A stretch of 64,000 nt of DNA from Chlamydoabsidia padenii. Lineage: Eukaryota; Mucoromycota; Mucoromycetes; Mucorales; Cunninghamellaceae. The first letter of the stretch is position 1. Each line of letters opens with the position of its first letter. The notes under the pieces are model-generated. The model was given only the letters and a program-made list of their open reading frames with translations, was not told where the DNA came from and did not search any database. This document shows, piece after piece, positions 34,178 through 46,514 of the stretch. A program made the position numbers and the translations under genes. The stretch is taken from assembly GCA_025330725.1 (NCBI GenBank), contig JAIWND010000007.1, forward strand, positions 62,001 to 126,000. Reading direction: 5' to 3'.

Positions 34178-35239
34178 TTTGGACCCTTTACCCTATTTTA
34201 TCTGATATCTCCCCACTTATATAAATCACCTCAATATTTACCAGTGCTATAGTATAGTTAATCTTTTTATTATGTAATACCATTATTTGTAATCAATTAT
34301 TATGTATTCTGTCGTCTTTATAAACAACTCTCCTCCAACAAAATATACTTTTTTAAAAATCTCTTTAACCTACACCCTCCTTAAATATCAGCTATCATTG
34401 TCACAATACTGTATTATGTAATTCTAGTCTCACAAAAGTCAATTACAAGGTTTTTGGTGAATATTAGTATTAAAATATATAATGTTATGTAAAAAGAAGA
34501 CCCAAACGCATGAATGTACTTGCACGGTCCCAGTATGTAAAATGCATGAATTCGGGATTTGAATATTCAAGTAAGCAGGATGACGGGGTTCAAAAATTAC
34601 TTTCTTTTCTTAATGTTGGTCTTGAAGAGGAGAGTTCTCTTAATGATCCACATTCTTCTCAAGCTCGACCTAATAAGTACGGGTATTTAGGCGTCTCGCT
34701 TTTTTATATATAATAAATATGGTTATACAGTACAATACTGTACATAATGAAATTTGGTACTCTTATAAACACAGACTTTTCCTTAGTGTTGTGTTTGATA
34801 CGAGGGTGAGAACCAGCAAAAAAAAAAAAAAAAAAGAAGAAGCAAACCATGACCATGCAGAGCAAGCAGCGAAGAATAAGTAGCGCTGTCCTTCAACATA
34901 AATCAATGGAATTGTGTGGTGACCGTTTGTATAAAAGACTTTGATGATCATTTATTGTACCCTATACAATCATTCGATTACCCCTGATTTCATGCCCTAT
35001 CCTCTTATGCCGTTATTTGATTTTAACACCCGACGATCCTCTAACATTCACATCCTAATCAGAATGATCGGACTAAATTTCGAAATCCGCATTTCACATG
35101 ATTTTTTTTTTTCTATTCCTTTTTTTTTTTTTTTTTTTTCCCCTTTCTTCTTTCTTCTTCTTTTAATCTCAAATACATTATTGTAATATTCTTCACCTCC
35201 TCCTTGTCTTGCAGCTCAATACTTTTTACCTCGTTTACA
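34178..35239. other. Intergenic, two promoter-like elements
   Basis: CGGGATTTGAATATTC at 34553-34568 has no clear gene after it. AAATTTCGAAATCCGC at 35075-35090 precedes the next gene. A short frame at 34510-34713 spans the first element and is not accepted. Confidence 0.45.
35075..35090. promoter_or_regulatory. Recurrent promoter element (932-aa gene)
   Basis: AAATTTCGAAATCCGC about 150 bp upstream of the ATG at 35240. A pyrimidine-rich leader follows. Confidence 0.35.
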
Positions 35240-37907
35240 ATGGATTTCGACTTGGACTTGATGGAGGAGATCCTTGCACGGGTGGATTGGAAATGTGGCA
35301 TTCGACCGTTGGGAAATCTTGCGACCGAAGTTTGCTTTGTACAGAACGAAATGCCTATCATCAAGCGACTGGTTGAAAAGCCATCCAATTCTCTACTGGT
35401 GACTCAAAGCTCTTGGACAAGCCATCTTGTTGATACAGGTATCCTCTCTAATCTGAACAATGATACAACTATGCACAGCCTCTCTGAACTTCATCTACTC
35501 TTCCATACTCGACAACAGCAACCTGGTCATCGAACATTACACCACCTACACTTGGACTCACAAGCCTACTTTTCTGTCAACCATATTTTACGCCCAACTA
35601 TTAAATTCCAGCGGGCCTTGGAAGAAGCGCTTAGTCATCTCCATGTCGATAACGAACGGGCCTGGCAATCACTCTGTAAAGTATGGCACGACTTTGGGTA
35701 TTTATGGCCTGAAAAGATCATTCTCGGTAAAGTAGTTTTTTTTTAAAAAAAGGTGGGATGGGTACGAGTGACTAACCATCACTCTCTCTCTCTTTTTTTT
35801 TTTTTTTTAGGTCATCGGCATCATGTCAAGCACAACTATCAGGTCAAGGCGGATTCTGAACGTGTCTACCAACTGCAAATTGCTAAAGATCATACATCAG
35901 CCTTACTTGACATGGAACTACAAAAAAGTCAAAGTAAAGAAAAAACAAGAAAAAGGTCAGTAACCCGATTTGGGCTACTTTGTCATGATATTCATCCATC
36001 TTATCTTTGATCTTTTTTATTAGTATAGGGTCGCTGCAAATCACCTCCTCCCATGATGGTCATCATCAAGAATCCACTCAAGACATTGACTATTGGCGAC
36101 AAATCACAAGCTCTTGGCAGGTCATAAAGAGGGATGATGCTCGTCCTATATACGAATTCTTACCTGCACCTATGCGGGACTCCATCCATCATTTGATCAA
36201 GATCTTTGTCCATCGAATTCCAATCAATCAGCCTTTTATGCTCCGCAGTGTCAGTACAAATGGTTATCTCTCCTGGCGATCAAATCCGAAACAACAACGG
36301 AACGTCAATGTTCATCAACATCAGCAACAAAATAGCGACTATAATAATTCATCATCACACAGCTCTCCATTGGTGCCAAACAATCACAATTCCGATCTAC
36401 AACAGAAAGCACCAGTTTTATTCTCGACTTTACCATTGGATGAAATGAAATCGACCAACAGCTATTGCGTCTGGAAATTCAGTGACAACATTGGGCTATT
36501 GGACTTGCATTTATCACCATCACGACAAGCTCATTACTGGACAACATCTGGGGTGACCAAATATGTGCGATGCGGAAGTCAATTGTATCTGTCACCTTGT
36601 CTACCACCAACTCTTCACAACAAAGACATCATTCTGACCCGATCCAACTCTACATCTATATCACCAACTGCTTCATCATCAACATCACTACCGTTATCTG
36701 GTGCGGATACGTCAGTTCGACGACGTGGGTGGGATCTTTATGTTGAAAAGGCAGCACGTGTACGATCTGTGGAATTCTTGGACAAACAACACTCGGAACA
36801 CGAATCATTGCAGCAACATCAATGGACAGTAGAAACACCTGACCTTGGGCTTGATCTCGATGACGACTTTTCAACAGATGGTCATCTTAATGTGGATATT
36901 GCGATCGGACGACAGAAACCTATTTTGGATCAAGAAATCATCTCTTTGCGGCAAATCTTATACCTCTGCTCGGTCTATAATCAAATACCTCGGGCTACAT
37001 CTACACAGCAAACAAAGCGTCGATCGACTAACAATAACAACAACACATCACAATTACCTCCAATTATTATACCTTCCCCTGTACCACCTGCTGCTGCTGG
37101 TGTCATGGCAATGTTTCGAGATATATCCAACAATGATGACGACGACAAGCGCGCTTTTAGCCATCCTTCAGCAAACGTCGGCCAATCTCAATCCCACTAC
37201 AAACAAAATAAGGGTACTATTAATGATACAACAAATCTTTTGGTAACATCATCATCATCATCACGGGAACCTCATGCGACAAATACTAGTGGGTCGACAT
37301 TGCCTTATTACAACTTACACACCTACACTGTATTACCACCACCACTTGTAACAACATCCTGCATTACAACAACAACATTATTACCAAATTCCTTGTCATT
37401 ATCATCATCACCATGCCAGCAATATTTTAATCCGGTTTTGGCCAAAGAACACTCACTCATCAATGGCCCTGAAGAATCATACTGGATCATTGAACTATTA
37501 TCAAAAGACGAAGATAAAAGGAACACGCTTATCACTAAAGGCACCTCGACCGACAATAGACAGAAGCAAAGCGGCAAATTTACCAATGGATACAGCACGA
37601 ACCACCCATTACCATCAGGGTCTCAGGAACCTATCAGCACAAAGAGGATTGGATTCAGGGCAACACAGACAATGATCAACAAAGGACGGTACGCCACTCC
37701 GAGCCCACTACGACTCAAAATGGTGATGAGCTCAGATACACTACGGGATGATGCAAAAGAAGAAATGCTTGGTGGATCTAATGATGAAGCGACACTACGG
37801 CGGGTACAATCCTTCTCTTCGGTACACGATCATGCACAGCAACACCGGCAATATCTCGATAGACTTGGTGACTTGACGGATCAGGATGTATACAACGGAA
37901 GAAATAG

Positions 37908-37939
<32 letters not shown>

Positions 37940-38190
37940 ATACAACTACTGAAACCACACCGATACACACCGGATCAACACTGGTGGCAGTTAACTCGGT
38001 GACAGCATCGTCACCTTCATCTTTACAACAACGCATTATCCCCAATGGTCTATTACACCTTAATGCAACTGGTGATATTCAGCCTTATCTCCAACTTTAT
38101 GTCGCTAAACAAAACAGCAAAACTTGGTCTCACATTATCAAGCATTCGACTTTGGCGAATATAAAACGGTGGCTGAAAACGACAACATAG
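35240..38190 (+). CDS. 932-aa orphan protein with low-complexity inserts
   Basis: Exons 35240-35726, 35811-35955 and 36024-38190 join in frame. Visible structured parts are an N-terminal region (about 1-215) with WHDFGYLWPEKIILGHRHH, then DYWRQITSSWQVIKRDDARP, IYEFLPAPMRDSIHHLI, a beta-rich block with FMLRSVSTNGYLSWR and VWKFSDNIGLLDLHL, and WDLYVEKAARVRSVEFLD. The rest is Ser-, Asn-, Gln- and Thr-rich, with an Asn run near 890 of the gene product's tail third. The C-terminus returns to ordered sequence (LQLYVAKQNSKTWSHIIKHS). There is no signal peptide or transmembrane span. I do not recognise the family. The conserved-looking W/G/F pattern suggests a real globular domain interrupted by repeats. 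Confidence 0.75.
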
Positions 38191-38341
38191 AATAGCTATT
38201 CCCGTGGTTTTACCTTTTAGGACTTTTAAAAGGCCGCTCTTTGAATAAAATTGTCTCGTTGTAAATTCTCCTTCTTCTCCTTCTCTTTTTACTTTTAACT
38301 ACATTTGCTTGAACCTTGTCTTGATTAGTTTTTTTTTTTTT

Positions 38342-38919
38342 ATGCAACTCTTATTACTCGATAGCACCTTTTATTATATGTTGCCGTTACGAATGATTGG
38401 CTTCGATGGTTATAACCATTCAGGTAAGACGATACTCTCAACAAAAGAAAAGTAGGCTAACTTGACTTGTATGCAAGGTTGATAAAGTGGTCCACGCAAA
38501 TGTTAGCCATTGGTGTGTGAACTAAATGTCAAATAACATGACGGAACTATGGTTTAATCAACAGTAGGATCTTGTAATGATCTTGACACTACTAATGCTC
38601 AACTGGACTTGGCGTAAGTAACAAAAAAAAAAGTAAACGACGAACAAGTATAACTGTCAATAATGATCTGTCAACTTACCCCCCCTTTTTTTTTATCTCA
38701 CTTGAGAAGCAACAGATCAATGATACAGTGGTCACTATGTGACACGGTGATTTCTCTTACAGTAACGACTATAGCCTATCGATGTATGTATTTATATATT
38801 GGTCTATTAGGTAAGTAAAAGAAACCAAAGATTGTATTCTGGAATGTATGGACTCTTAAAAATTTGTACTTTTACCGAATATAGGAACTAGTGGAATTCA
38901 ACAGGTTACTACTCTTTGA
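38342..38919 (+). CDS. 88-aa four-exon membrane microprotein
   Basis: Exons 38342-38423, 38568-38613, 38707-38810 and 38885-38919 join in frame with good GTAAG.../AG signals. The product begins MQLLLLDSTFYYMLPLRMIG and ends GTSGIQQVTTL. The central part is DLDTTNAQLDLA followed by one hydrophobic span (CDTVISLTVTTIAYRCMYLY). This reads like a small tail- or single-span membrane protein with conserved-looking flanks. Exon 3 has a tandem acceptor (GAG|AAG|C). Either AG keeps frame and differs by one Ser codon. No family is recognised. All exons are too short to appear as isolated ORFs. Confidence 0.55.
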
Positions 38920-39147
38920 ATATGGTTATGCTTATTTGTTTATTACTCCTTACATCAATATTATCCCCAAGTCGATCACCCCCTTACGAAATGGCAATGG
39001 ATTCCACATAACTGCTTTGTATATTATTTCTTCTTCTTCTTCTTCTTCCTCTTCTTTTTATTCCTTTACAATCCTCACTCCTTTTTCTTATTATATACAC
39101 ACCTCTCCCTCTCTCTTTTATATAAACATACACACATACATATATTG

Positions 39148-40991
39148 ATGAAACTGACTCAACCTTGGTATCTGGTCCTGACTCTTCTTCCTTGCGCCAT
39201 TTTGTTTCATGCGATCCTTGCCAATGCATCAACAATAACGATAAACAAACATCTACACGGTCTATCAGGCACAACTTTGACCGCTATGACCATCCACCAT
39301 CCTTCACTGTGCAACCTGAAGACTTTGGTGTGGCAACTTTGGAAATCTATCGCCAGATTATGGATTGTCGTCGAATGTCTCTTTTATATGCACTATATCG
39401 CCACGCATAAACGACTTCAAGCAATCAATAAACCAATCTTACTAGGAACAAAAGAACAGCGGGAACAAATTTACATGAAATGCTTCGATACGGTGGACAA
39501 TGTGGAAAAATGGAGTGTTGGCTGGTTTTATCATCGTCGTGATAAGTCTCATCCTTCCTTTAATGAAATTTATAGACGGAACATTGCACTTTGGTAAAAT
39601 TAAAAAAAACCTGGTTGCATAAGGGGAAGGGGTCGTGGGATGAAAGGGGTCATGTTCAAACGTTACTTACTATTTATTTTAATGGGGTTGTGGGGAACTA
39701 GGTTTGCTTGGGCTTATTGGGACAAACACCTCGACGAAGTACTTGGTGATGATGAATGGGCAAACCAACTGGAATGGATGATTGACACTGTAGAAGATAA
39801 ATACAAAGTCCGATTCCCTGCGGGTTACAACGACAACATCAAATGCATACGACTATCCTTGGATCCTGTGTTATCATTACACCGACCTCTCCTCTTTTAT
39901 CTTATTACCTATATTTCTGTAATCTTCTTTGATACTCTGGTGATGAGATGGTGGTGGCAATTCCGACTGTATGGCGATTACAGCACAGTTTGGGGTGGGA
40001 TTCTTCACAAGATACATCAAGGTTACATCTGGATCTATACACGCTTAACAGATCCACCTCAATGCTCACCTTTGAGCAAATCATCATCCAAATCACCAAC
40101 ATGTGACAAACAGCATCGAATTGTATATTGGTATCGTCCGGCAACATCAACAACATGTCGTCAAAAACAGCAAGGAAGCAACAACAACAGTCGGAATCTG
40201 ATCAATGGAGGGAATAACATGACACCTGTGGTCTTTTTACATGGAATTGGTGCTGGACCGTCATTCTACTCTATACTTATAAATAACTTGGTGGATATGA
40301 ATCGCCCATTGTTTGTGGTGGAATTACCTTTTGCAGCAACTCATATGGTGGAAACTGCCCCTGAAGCTGAAGATATCGCGATTGGAATCAAGAGTATGCT
40401 TCAAGATCATCAATTTAAACAAGCCGTTTTTGTGTCTCACTCTTTTGGGACGTTGGTCACTGCCTGGGTGAAAAACTTGATTCCTACCATTGTGGCTGGA
40501 ATCATTATGGTTGATCCTGTTTGCTTTCTTCTTAATCATGCTCATGTATGCTTCAACTTTGTTCATCGAAAACCAACACGATTTATGCAGGTAAAAAAGA
40601 AAAAGAAAAGAAAAAGTGATTGGCAACAATCGTAATTTAATCCATTCTCTGTTAGGCACTTATCTTTTACTTTGCTTCCCGGGAAATGTACATCATTCAT
40701 TACTTTACCAGAATCTTTCGATGGCAACCAGGTTCCTATTTTGCCGAAGCAACCAAGACAACACAAGTACATCGATCCTTACCCAACACAACAATTTTCC
40801 TATCCGAAAACGATTGCATCACGGATAGCTTTCTGGTGGCAGACTACTTTGACAAGATTGGAATGGATTATCGATTCATGCCTAAAATGGAACATGGTGA
40901 ATTCTTGATCAAATGGACTTGGCGGAAACGAATATTGGATCAAATTGACCGGGTGGCACGAAACGTGGATGATGAAGGGGTGGAACTCTAA
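39148..40991 (+). CDS. Membrane-anchored alpha/beta hydrolase
   Basis: Exons 39148-39593, 39702-40590 and 40656-40991 give 556 aa. A hydrophobic N-terminus (LVLTLLPCAILFHAILA) and a second membrane segment near residue 240 precede the hydrolase core. The core has VVFLHGIGAG (oxyanion-hole HG), the nucleophile elbow SHSFG with Ser396, an acidic residue in LSENDCITD, and the histidine in MEHGEFL. The elbow is S-H-S-F-G rather than G-x-S-x-G. A Cys/Ser/Asn-rich insert (about 300-330) separates the first two core strands. Proteins of this layout in fungi are uncharacterised lipase or esterase-like enzymes of internal membranes. The substrate is not predictable. Confidence 0.8.
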
Positions 40992-41269
40992 AATCAACGA
41001 TTTCTTTTTAGAATAATAGACATTACAGTAGCTACATAACATCGTTTTTATATACAACAGACCAAAAAATAAAACACCTACATCATCTTGACTATTGTCA
41101 TCATCATTTATTATTTAAAAAAGTCCGGTTTTTACTAATAAAAAAAAAATGGTACGGTATTTATGGTATTGCTATGCTAGAATCCCGCATTAGAAAGAAT
41201 ACTCACTTTGCATGAATACCTTATTATAACTTAGTCTCGATGAATCTGGGAAAGGTGAAATGATCAATT

Positions 41270-41700
41270 AAATGTGCCTTTATTCAGTAGGATTAGATGA
41301 TCAGGCAACAGGAAAGAAACGAGTGGCTCTCTCTTTAACATTGGTTGGATGCGATTGAATGATGAACAAAGTGATGATGATTTCTGGATTTATTATCTCT
41401 CTTTCCTTCTTTACATAAATACAGTAGTTTAGGCTTCCTTTCAAGTCCCCTCCTCCGTATCACCATAGTATAGATGTAGACATACATAAGCTTAGTGTAG
41501 AAAGGATTCTTGTTTTTAACTGGATGTAATAAAAAAAACATGTAACACTTTATGCATATGACTTTGTGATGAATGGAAAAAAAAAATTGTTTACATATGT
41601 AGTTTATTGTCTGTTGGCCTAATACATATGACCGGTATGATACTGGATGACATGACATGATCGCAGACATCGTTCGCATGAAGCGGGATTTGAAAATACG
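41270..41700. repeat. Left arm of inverted duplication
   Basis: Reverse complement of this segment aligns with about 41850-42260. The inner 230 bp (41470-41700) are most alike, by eye about 80-85 percent with small indels, and the outer part is weaker. CGGGATTTGAAAATAC (41684-41699) lies at its inner edge. Confidence 0.8.
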
Positions 41701-41727
41701 ACATGTCCCTCGAAACTAGTCTTTTAC

Positions 41728-41736
41728 AACTGTGTT

Positions 41737-41767
<31 letters not shown>
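41728..41767. repeat. T-rich spacer of the inverted duplication
   Basis: A run of about 28 T lies between the two arms of the inverted duplication. Confidence 0.7.
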
Positions 41768-41849
41768 CCAGCTATCTATCATAACAAGCGGAAAAAATCG
41801 AGCTGGATTTCTTTCATAGTAGTAAAAAGTGGTTTCTTGAGTTCAACTC

Positions 41850-42260
41850 GTACGTTTCAAACCCCGCTTCATGCAAACGATGTCTGCGATCATGTCGTGC
41901 CATCCAGCATCATTCCTAACCTGTGTATTTGGTCGACACACAATAAACTACATATGTACACAATACTTTTTCCATTCATCACAAAGTCCTATGTATAAAG
42001 TGTTAAATATGTTTTTTTTTTTATTACATCCAGTTAAAAACAAGAGTGATTCCTATACTATTTCTATACTATAGTGAGAAGGAAGAGGGTTGATAAAAAG
42101 AGAGCCTAAACTATGTGAGTGAAGAAGGGAAGAGAGATAAATCCAGAGACTGTCATCACCTTGTTCATTGTGCAATCTAAACCATAGTGTTGTAGAGAGT
42201 TACCTGTTTGAATCAACTTGTTGATCATCACCCAATCCAGCATATGAGGGAGAAGTAGTA
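41850..42260. repeat. Right arm of inverted duplication
   Basis: Inverted copy of 41270-41700. It begins with TTTCAAACCCCGCTTCATGC, where the left arm (reverse) has TTTCAAATCCCGCTTCATGC. The outer part carries a minus-strand frame (42106-42294) with a hydrophobic stretch, VTWMIVAGSVILLLPHML. The last codons of that frame are matched in the left arm with partly synonymous changes. Confidence 0.8.
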
Positions 42261-43427
42261 TAACTGATCCAGCCACAATCATCCAAGTTACCATTCAATT
42301 GTCATTCGCCAATCATCATCAATTTGTTGTTGATTATGATTTATCAGCCCATACTTCATTTGAGATATTGATTTTGATGAGAAGGTCGCCCATTTCCAGA
42401 TCCTTCGAGGCCGAATTTTTATGAAGATGTTCAAGATGGTTAATGGTTGATGCATTCACAGTTTGCCCGTGCGCCCAGTCAGTAAAATCTATGTTCCAAA
42501 GGTATGTAGTAGCTATACGCCGAGAAATCATCGATATAATGGTCGATGAAGGGTTAATGATTGCTGATCGCTGATGTATGCAACAGTTTGCCCGTGAACT
42601 GTTCATTGTTACACACAATTGTCATCATAGACGTCGATTCAGGCAAGTTGTTGCTTACGTTGGCTGGTATTTGGGTCACCTATTCACCTAGACAGAGAGA
42701 GAAGAGAGGTATCAGTATCAGAGCCTTGATGAAGTTGTTGACTCAAAAGAGAAAGGCCCATTTTACAGTAAATCCTTTTTTTTTTCCTGTTGTTTGATTA
42801 CTTTACCTTTTCCCTCAGTATGTCCATCACCAGTACATAGTCCATACACACAGTCTTGATGAGGGTGTTAATCCACAAGTAAAATGACCCAATCTATCTT
42901 CCTCTTCGTATCTTTTGCTTCTTTTGTTTTACCTTTGCCAAGCGAAACTAGATAAATGAGCTTCGATAAAGGTTCGGCCATTCATCAGTAAGACACAATA
43001 TTACCGTACCGCTTCATTTATTCGTTCCAGCCATTTCAAAGAAGTTGAAGGTCCGTCGTAGTCAGTGATAGTTGGTGACTTATTTGTAACCAGTAGGTTT
43101 TTAATCCATCGTCAATGATAAAGTATAGTCAACCCGCCCTGTTAAAGGTGAGTAATTAAAAGAAAAAGAATAAAGGGAGTGAAGAAAAATATCACACCTA
43201 AGACTTTTTTTTCTAATTCCGACACCCCCAAACTAAGAATCAAGGTCATGTTGATTATTGAAGTTTTGTTGTTTATTGAGTTTAGTAAAGATAATGAATT
43301 GATAAAGAAGATATAACAATACAATGGATGGATGGGTACTAAAAGTAGAATGATAATTGTGTTAAAGAAGAGGGGGAATAGGTTAAAATTAAAAAGAGAG
43401 AGAGAGGAAGTATAAAGTATAATAAAG
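42261..43427. other. Unassigned region with protein-like fragments
   Basis: A minus-strand frame at 42334-42618 and a plus-strand frame at 42561-42797 (TIVIIDVDSGKLLLTLAG) read like protein but have no start or splice context that I can support. CGGGCAAACTGT occurs twice (about 42460 and 42581). The stretch may be remnants of a decayed gene or element. The last 300 bp are the 3' flank of the EF-hand gene. Confidence 0.3.
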
Positions 43428-44006
43428 CTAGGGGCAAATATGATTTGATGACTTGGAAGTGGTAGAGTTAATAGTGGGATTATCAGTGGTCCTTGTCGAT
43501 TTAGATCCATTTTGCACCAAATGTTTGTTATTTGAATCATCGACATGATTGAGATCCATAGTTGATAATGCGGCATCGAGACTAGTCATACTAGTAGGTC
43601 GACTGAGATGATGTGGAGAACGTGGCCCAATGGAAGGACTACCATTGTTGTTGTTGTGATTATTATACTTGGGACTTGATGTTGGTGATGAGCCCGAAGT
43701 TGGACTATGATGGTGGTGACCATAATCCAAAAGCTCCGCTTGTGATACCCGAACCGACAGTCGTGATGCCGAATGAATGGGGGAAGAGCTGGGTGGTAAA
43801 CCAGAAGATGATAATTTGCTGTGATGTGGATGTGATAAAGATCTGCCTGATCGATAAGAGCTGACTGAAGCAGGTCGAGAGGGCACACGAGGATGTTGTG
43901 AGATGTTGTGTTCCGCCAAGAATCGTTCCAAAAAGTCCACAATTAATGGTTCCTTCATAACAGATAACTTGTATTCTTCAAATGTCTATAAAAATCAAGT
44001 TAATAG

Positions 44007-44063
<57 letters not shown>

Positions 44064-44924
44064 GCCTATCATTAAGAGGACTTACCAATTTTCCATCACC
44101 ATCTACATCCAAATCATCAAACATTCGACCCACCATTGACTTGATTTCATTCGTTTGATCATCATCCGAGGCTGCCTGCGACTATAATAAATGAACAAAA
44201 TATTGATTAAAGGGATAAACTAATGTAATGTTAATGAGGTGGGATTTACCAATTGAATCATGACGCGTTCCAAATCAGGTCTTGTGAGATATCCAGCATG
44301 CTTCACATCATACAATTTAAAGGACACTATATATATATATATATATATGTATAAAGTAATGGGTTTTAGTATTCATCATACTCCTTTCTCTTTTTTCATC
44401 CTCTCCCCACTTCTCCTTTGATACTTACGTTCCAGTTTTTCTTCGGGGGTTCCTTTCATAAATACACTTAATCCATCCACAAAGGTTCTAGATTGTCCAT
44501 AAAAAACACATACATAAAGTAAGTTCACATGATCAATTATAATACCTTTTTATAATAGTGACTTACTCGAAATCAATACTTTTGGTATCATCGTCATCAA
44601 AAGCAGCATACAGTCGTTTTAAGAATACGTCGTCGTGAGAGGATACACTTGGTACATACTTCTTGACTGTCTAAATGAAAAGAAGGAGATTAGTTTAATA
44701 AAACCTACATGCACTTGTTCTTACATCTTTAAAAACATCTTCTGTAATTCCACTCGACTTGGCAGATGAGCTTTGAACGTTTTGACGAAGATGATTGATT
44801 TCTTTCTTGGAGACTATCACCATAAAGTTGTGTTAGATGCATCCAGTATGTTATATATAAAGTGATACTTACAGTGTGTCTTTTGTGATAATAAACGGTT
44901 TTCTTTACTTTTCGTTTGGCCCAT
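43428..44924 (-). CDS. EF-hand calcium sensor with N-myristoylation signal and Ser-rich tail
   Basis: Seven exons (44873-44924, 44725-44813, 44567-44670, 44429-44487, 44250-44326, 44086-44181, 43428-43985) give 344 aa. The start MGQTKSKE has the Gly2 and small residue 6 of an N-myristoylation site. EF-hand loops are DDDDTKSIDFETF, a degenerate DVKHAGYLTRPDL, and a canonical DVDGDGKLTFEEY. The first two-thirds of the protein (about 175 aa) resembles calcineurin-B/NCS-type sensors. The last 155 residues are Ser-, His- and Asn-rich and unlike those sensors. Membrane-tethered Ca2+ signalling is inferred. Intron 6 contains a 54-bp AT repeat. Confidence 0.82.
44008..44062. repeat. AT dinucleotide repeat in EF-hand gene intron
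   Basis: About 27 AT units in the intron 43986-44085. Confidence 0.95.
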
Positions 44925-45122
44925 ATTGAAGTAATTTGTTTGTTTAAAATAATCCAATTAAAAAAAGGAAAAGCTTAGGAGAAAGAGAGGAAAGAAAAAA
45001 TAAATCACGGTGCTCAAATCAAAAACGGAAAAGTCGGAGTTGAATATGATTTCCCAACTTTAAGCGAGTGGAGTTCCTTCATCACACTTTTCTTCTTTCT
45101 TCTTTTACATTCCTAACGACTA

Positions 45123-45177
<55 letters not shown>

Positions 45178-45799
45178 AAAAACAATGCAACTACGCCAAA
45201 ATGATATACAATAGAAAAATAAACGACTTGAATACTAGTTTGCTGCTCTACAGTTGGACTCACCTATTGTTTTTACAAGAAGAAGAATTTTGGTAAACAA
45301 CTATACTCATGGTGAAATGGGTCACCATCTCTGAACGGAAGCGGCCAAAATAAGTAAAGAAAACAAGTAAATAGGGACTAATTCTAATCACTGCCTATTA
45401 TTGTTACTATCACTTATTGTAGCGTAATCAACTATTCTTTCAACTCCTGATTGCACCTCATTGGTTATGCCTCCTTATATTATGATTTGGATATGTATTG
45501 GAGGACGACATCCCCATGTCAGAACTGGCAAGTTGACAAAGGATACGCAAATATAACTGTTTTACTAAATGTGCCTTACACTTGGGTGTTTGGTGTTTTA
45601 TTTTATTATTATGATTATTAGGATAGCCAATAGGTGACACTAAAGGAGGACTCGTATGTACTTCTGGCAACGATGGGGGGGGGGCGTTTTTAGTAAGTAA
45701 TGTTTTAATATCATTTATGTTTGACAGGTGAAACTAACAGATTGTATCATTGTTCGTTTAGACTCGGCACCACCTCCTTATCCCTTTTGTACACCTATT

Positions 45800-45830
<31 letters not shown>

Positions 45831-45967
45831 CCCCTTCCTCTTTCTTCTTCTTTTTCTTCATCATTATCTCCTCTTCTTCTTCTATCCACTTCTTTACTTG
45901 CTCCCTGGCAATCATAACAGGAACCCTACCTTATTATTATCTTGCACCCTTCTTTTGTTTATAAATC
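44925..45967. other. Divergent intergenic region
   Basis: Holds CGGAGTTGAATATG (45035-45048) about 110 bp before the EF-hand gene, and a run of 52 T (45125-45176). Nothing supports a gene. An 80-codon minus-strand open stretch near 45458-45700 has no ATG. An AT repeat near 45800 lies in the ERG4 leader. Confidence 0.45.
45125..45176. repeat. Poly(T) homopolymer, 52 nt
   Basis: Uninterrupted T run in the intergenic region upstream of ERG4. Confidence 0.95.
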
Positions 45968-46483
45968 ATGGCGGAAAGTACATCCATTGTGGTGGATATC
46001 GACAACAAGAATTCAATCAAGTACGCGTCCATCAACACTCCTGCAAAATTGACCTCTCAAAACAAGCTGGATGAAACTCTCGACAAGGAAATCATTTATG
46101 AATTTGGTGGTCCTTTTGGTACTTGTGCAATGATACTGGGATTCCCCCTCTTGATGTATTACTTTTGGGTGTCACTGGAATATCATCAAGGCAAATTGTT
46201 TTATCCTTCGGATTTACTCTCCTTGACTGCTTGGCAAGACTTTCTCCTGCATGATATTTGGCATCATATCAAACTTGGGGCCAGTCCTACTTGGACAGCG
46301 TTTTTTATCTATGGTGGTTATACTCTTTTGTCCTTTGTGTTGGCATATGTTATGCCTGGTCCTGTGGTGGAAGGTTTACCTATCCCATCTTTAAATGGTG
46401 AAAAAGTAAGTACATTTTGTGTGTGTGTGGGGGGGGGGATTCGTTAAAATGGTACAAGATCAAACACATTTTAATTTCCCCTT

Positions 46484-46514
<31 letters not shown>

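Noticed and set aside
34510..34713. 67-codon plus-strand ORF
   Set aside because: It spans a promoter-like element, and composition and context give no coding support.
45458..45700. Open minus-strand stretch of about 80 codons
   Set aside because: No ATG, no plausible upstream exon, and it runs into the ERG4 promoter.
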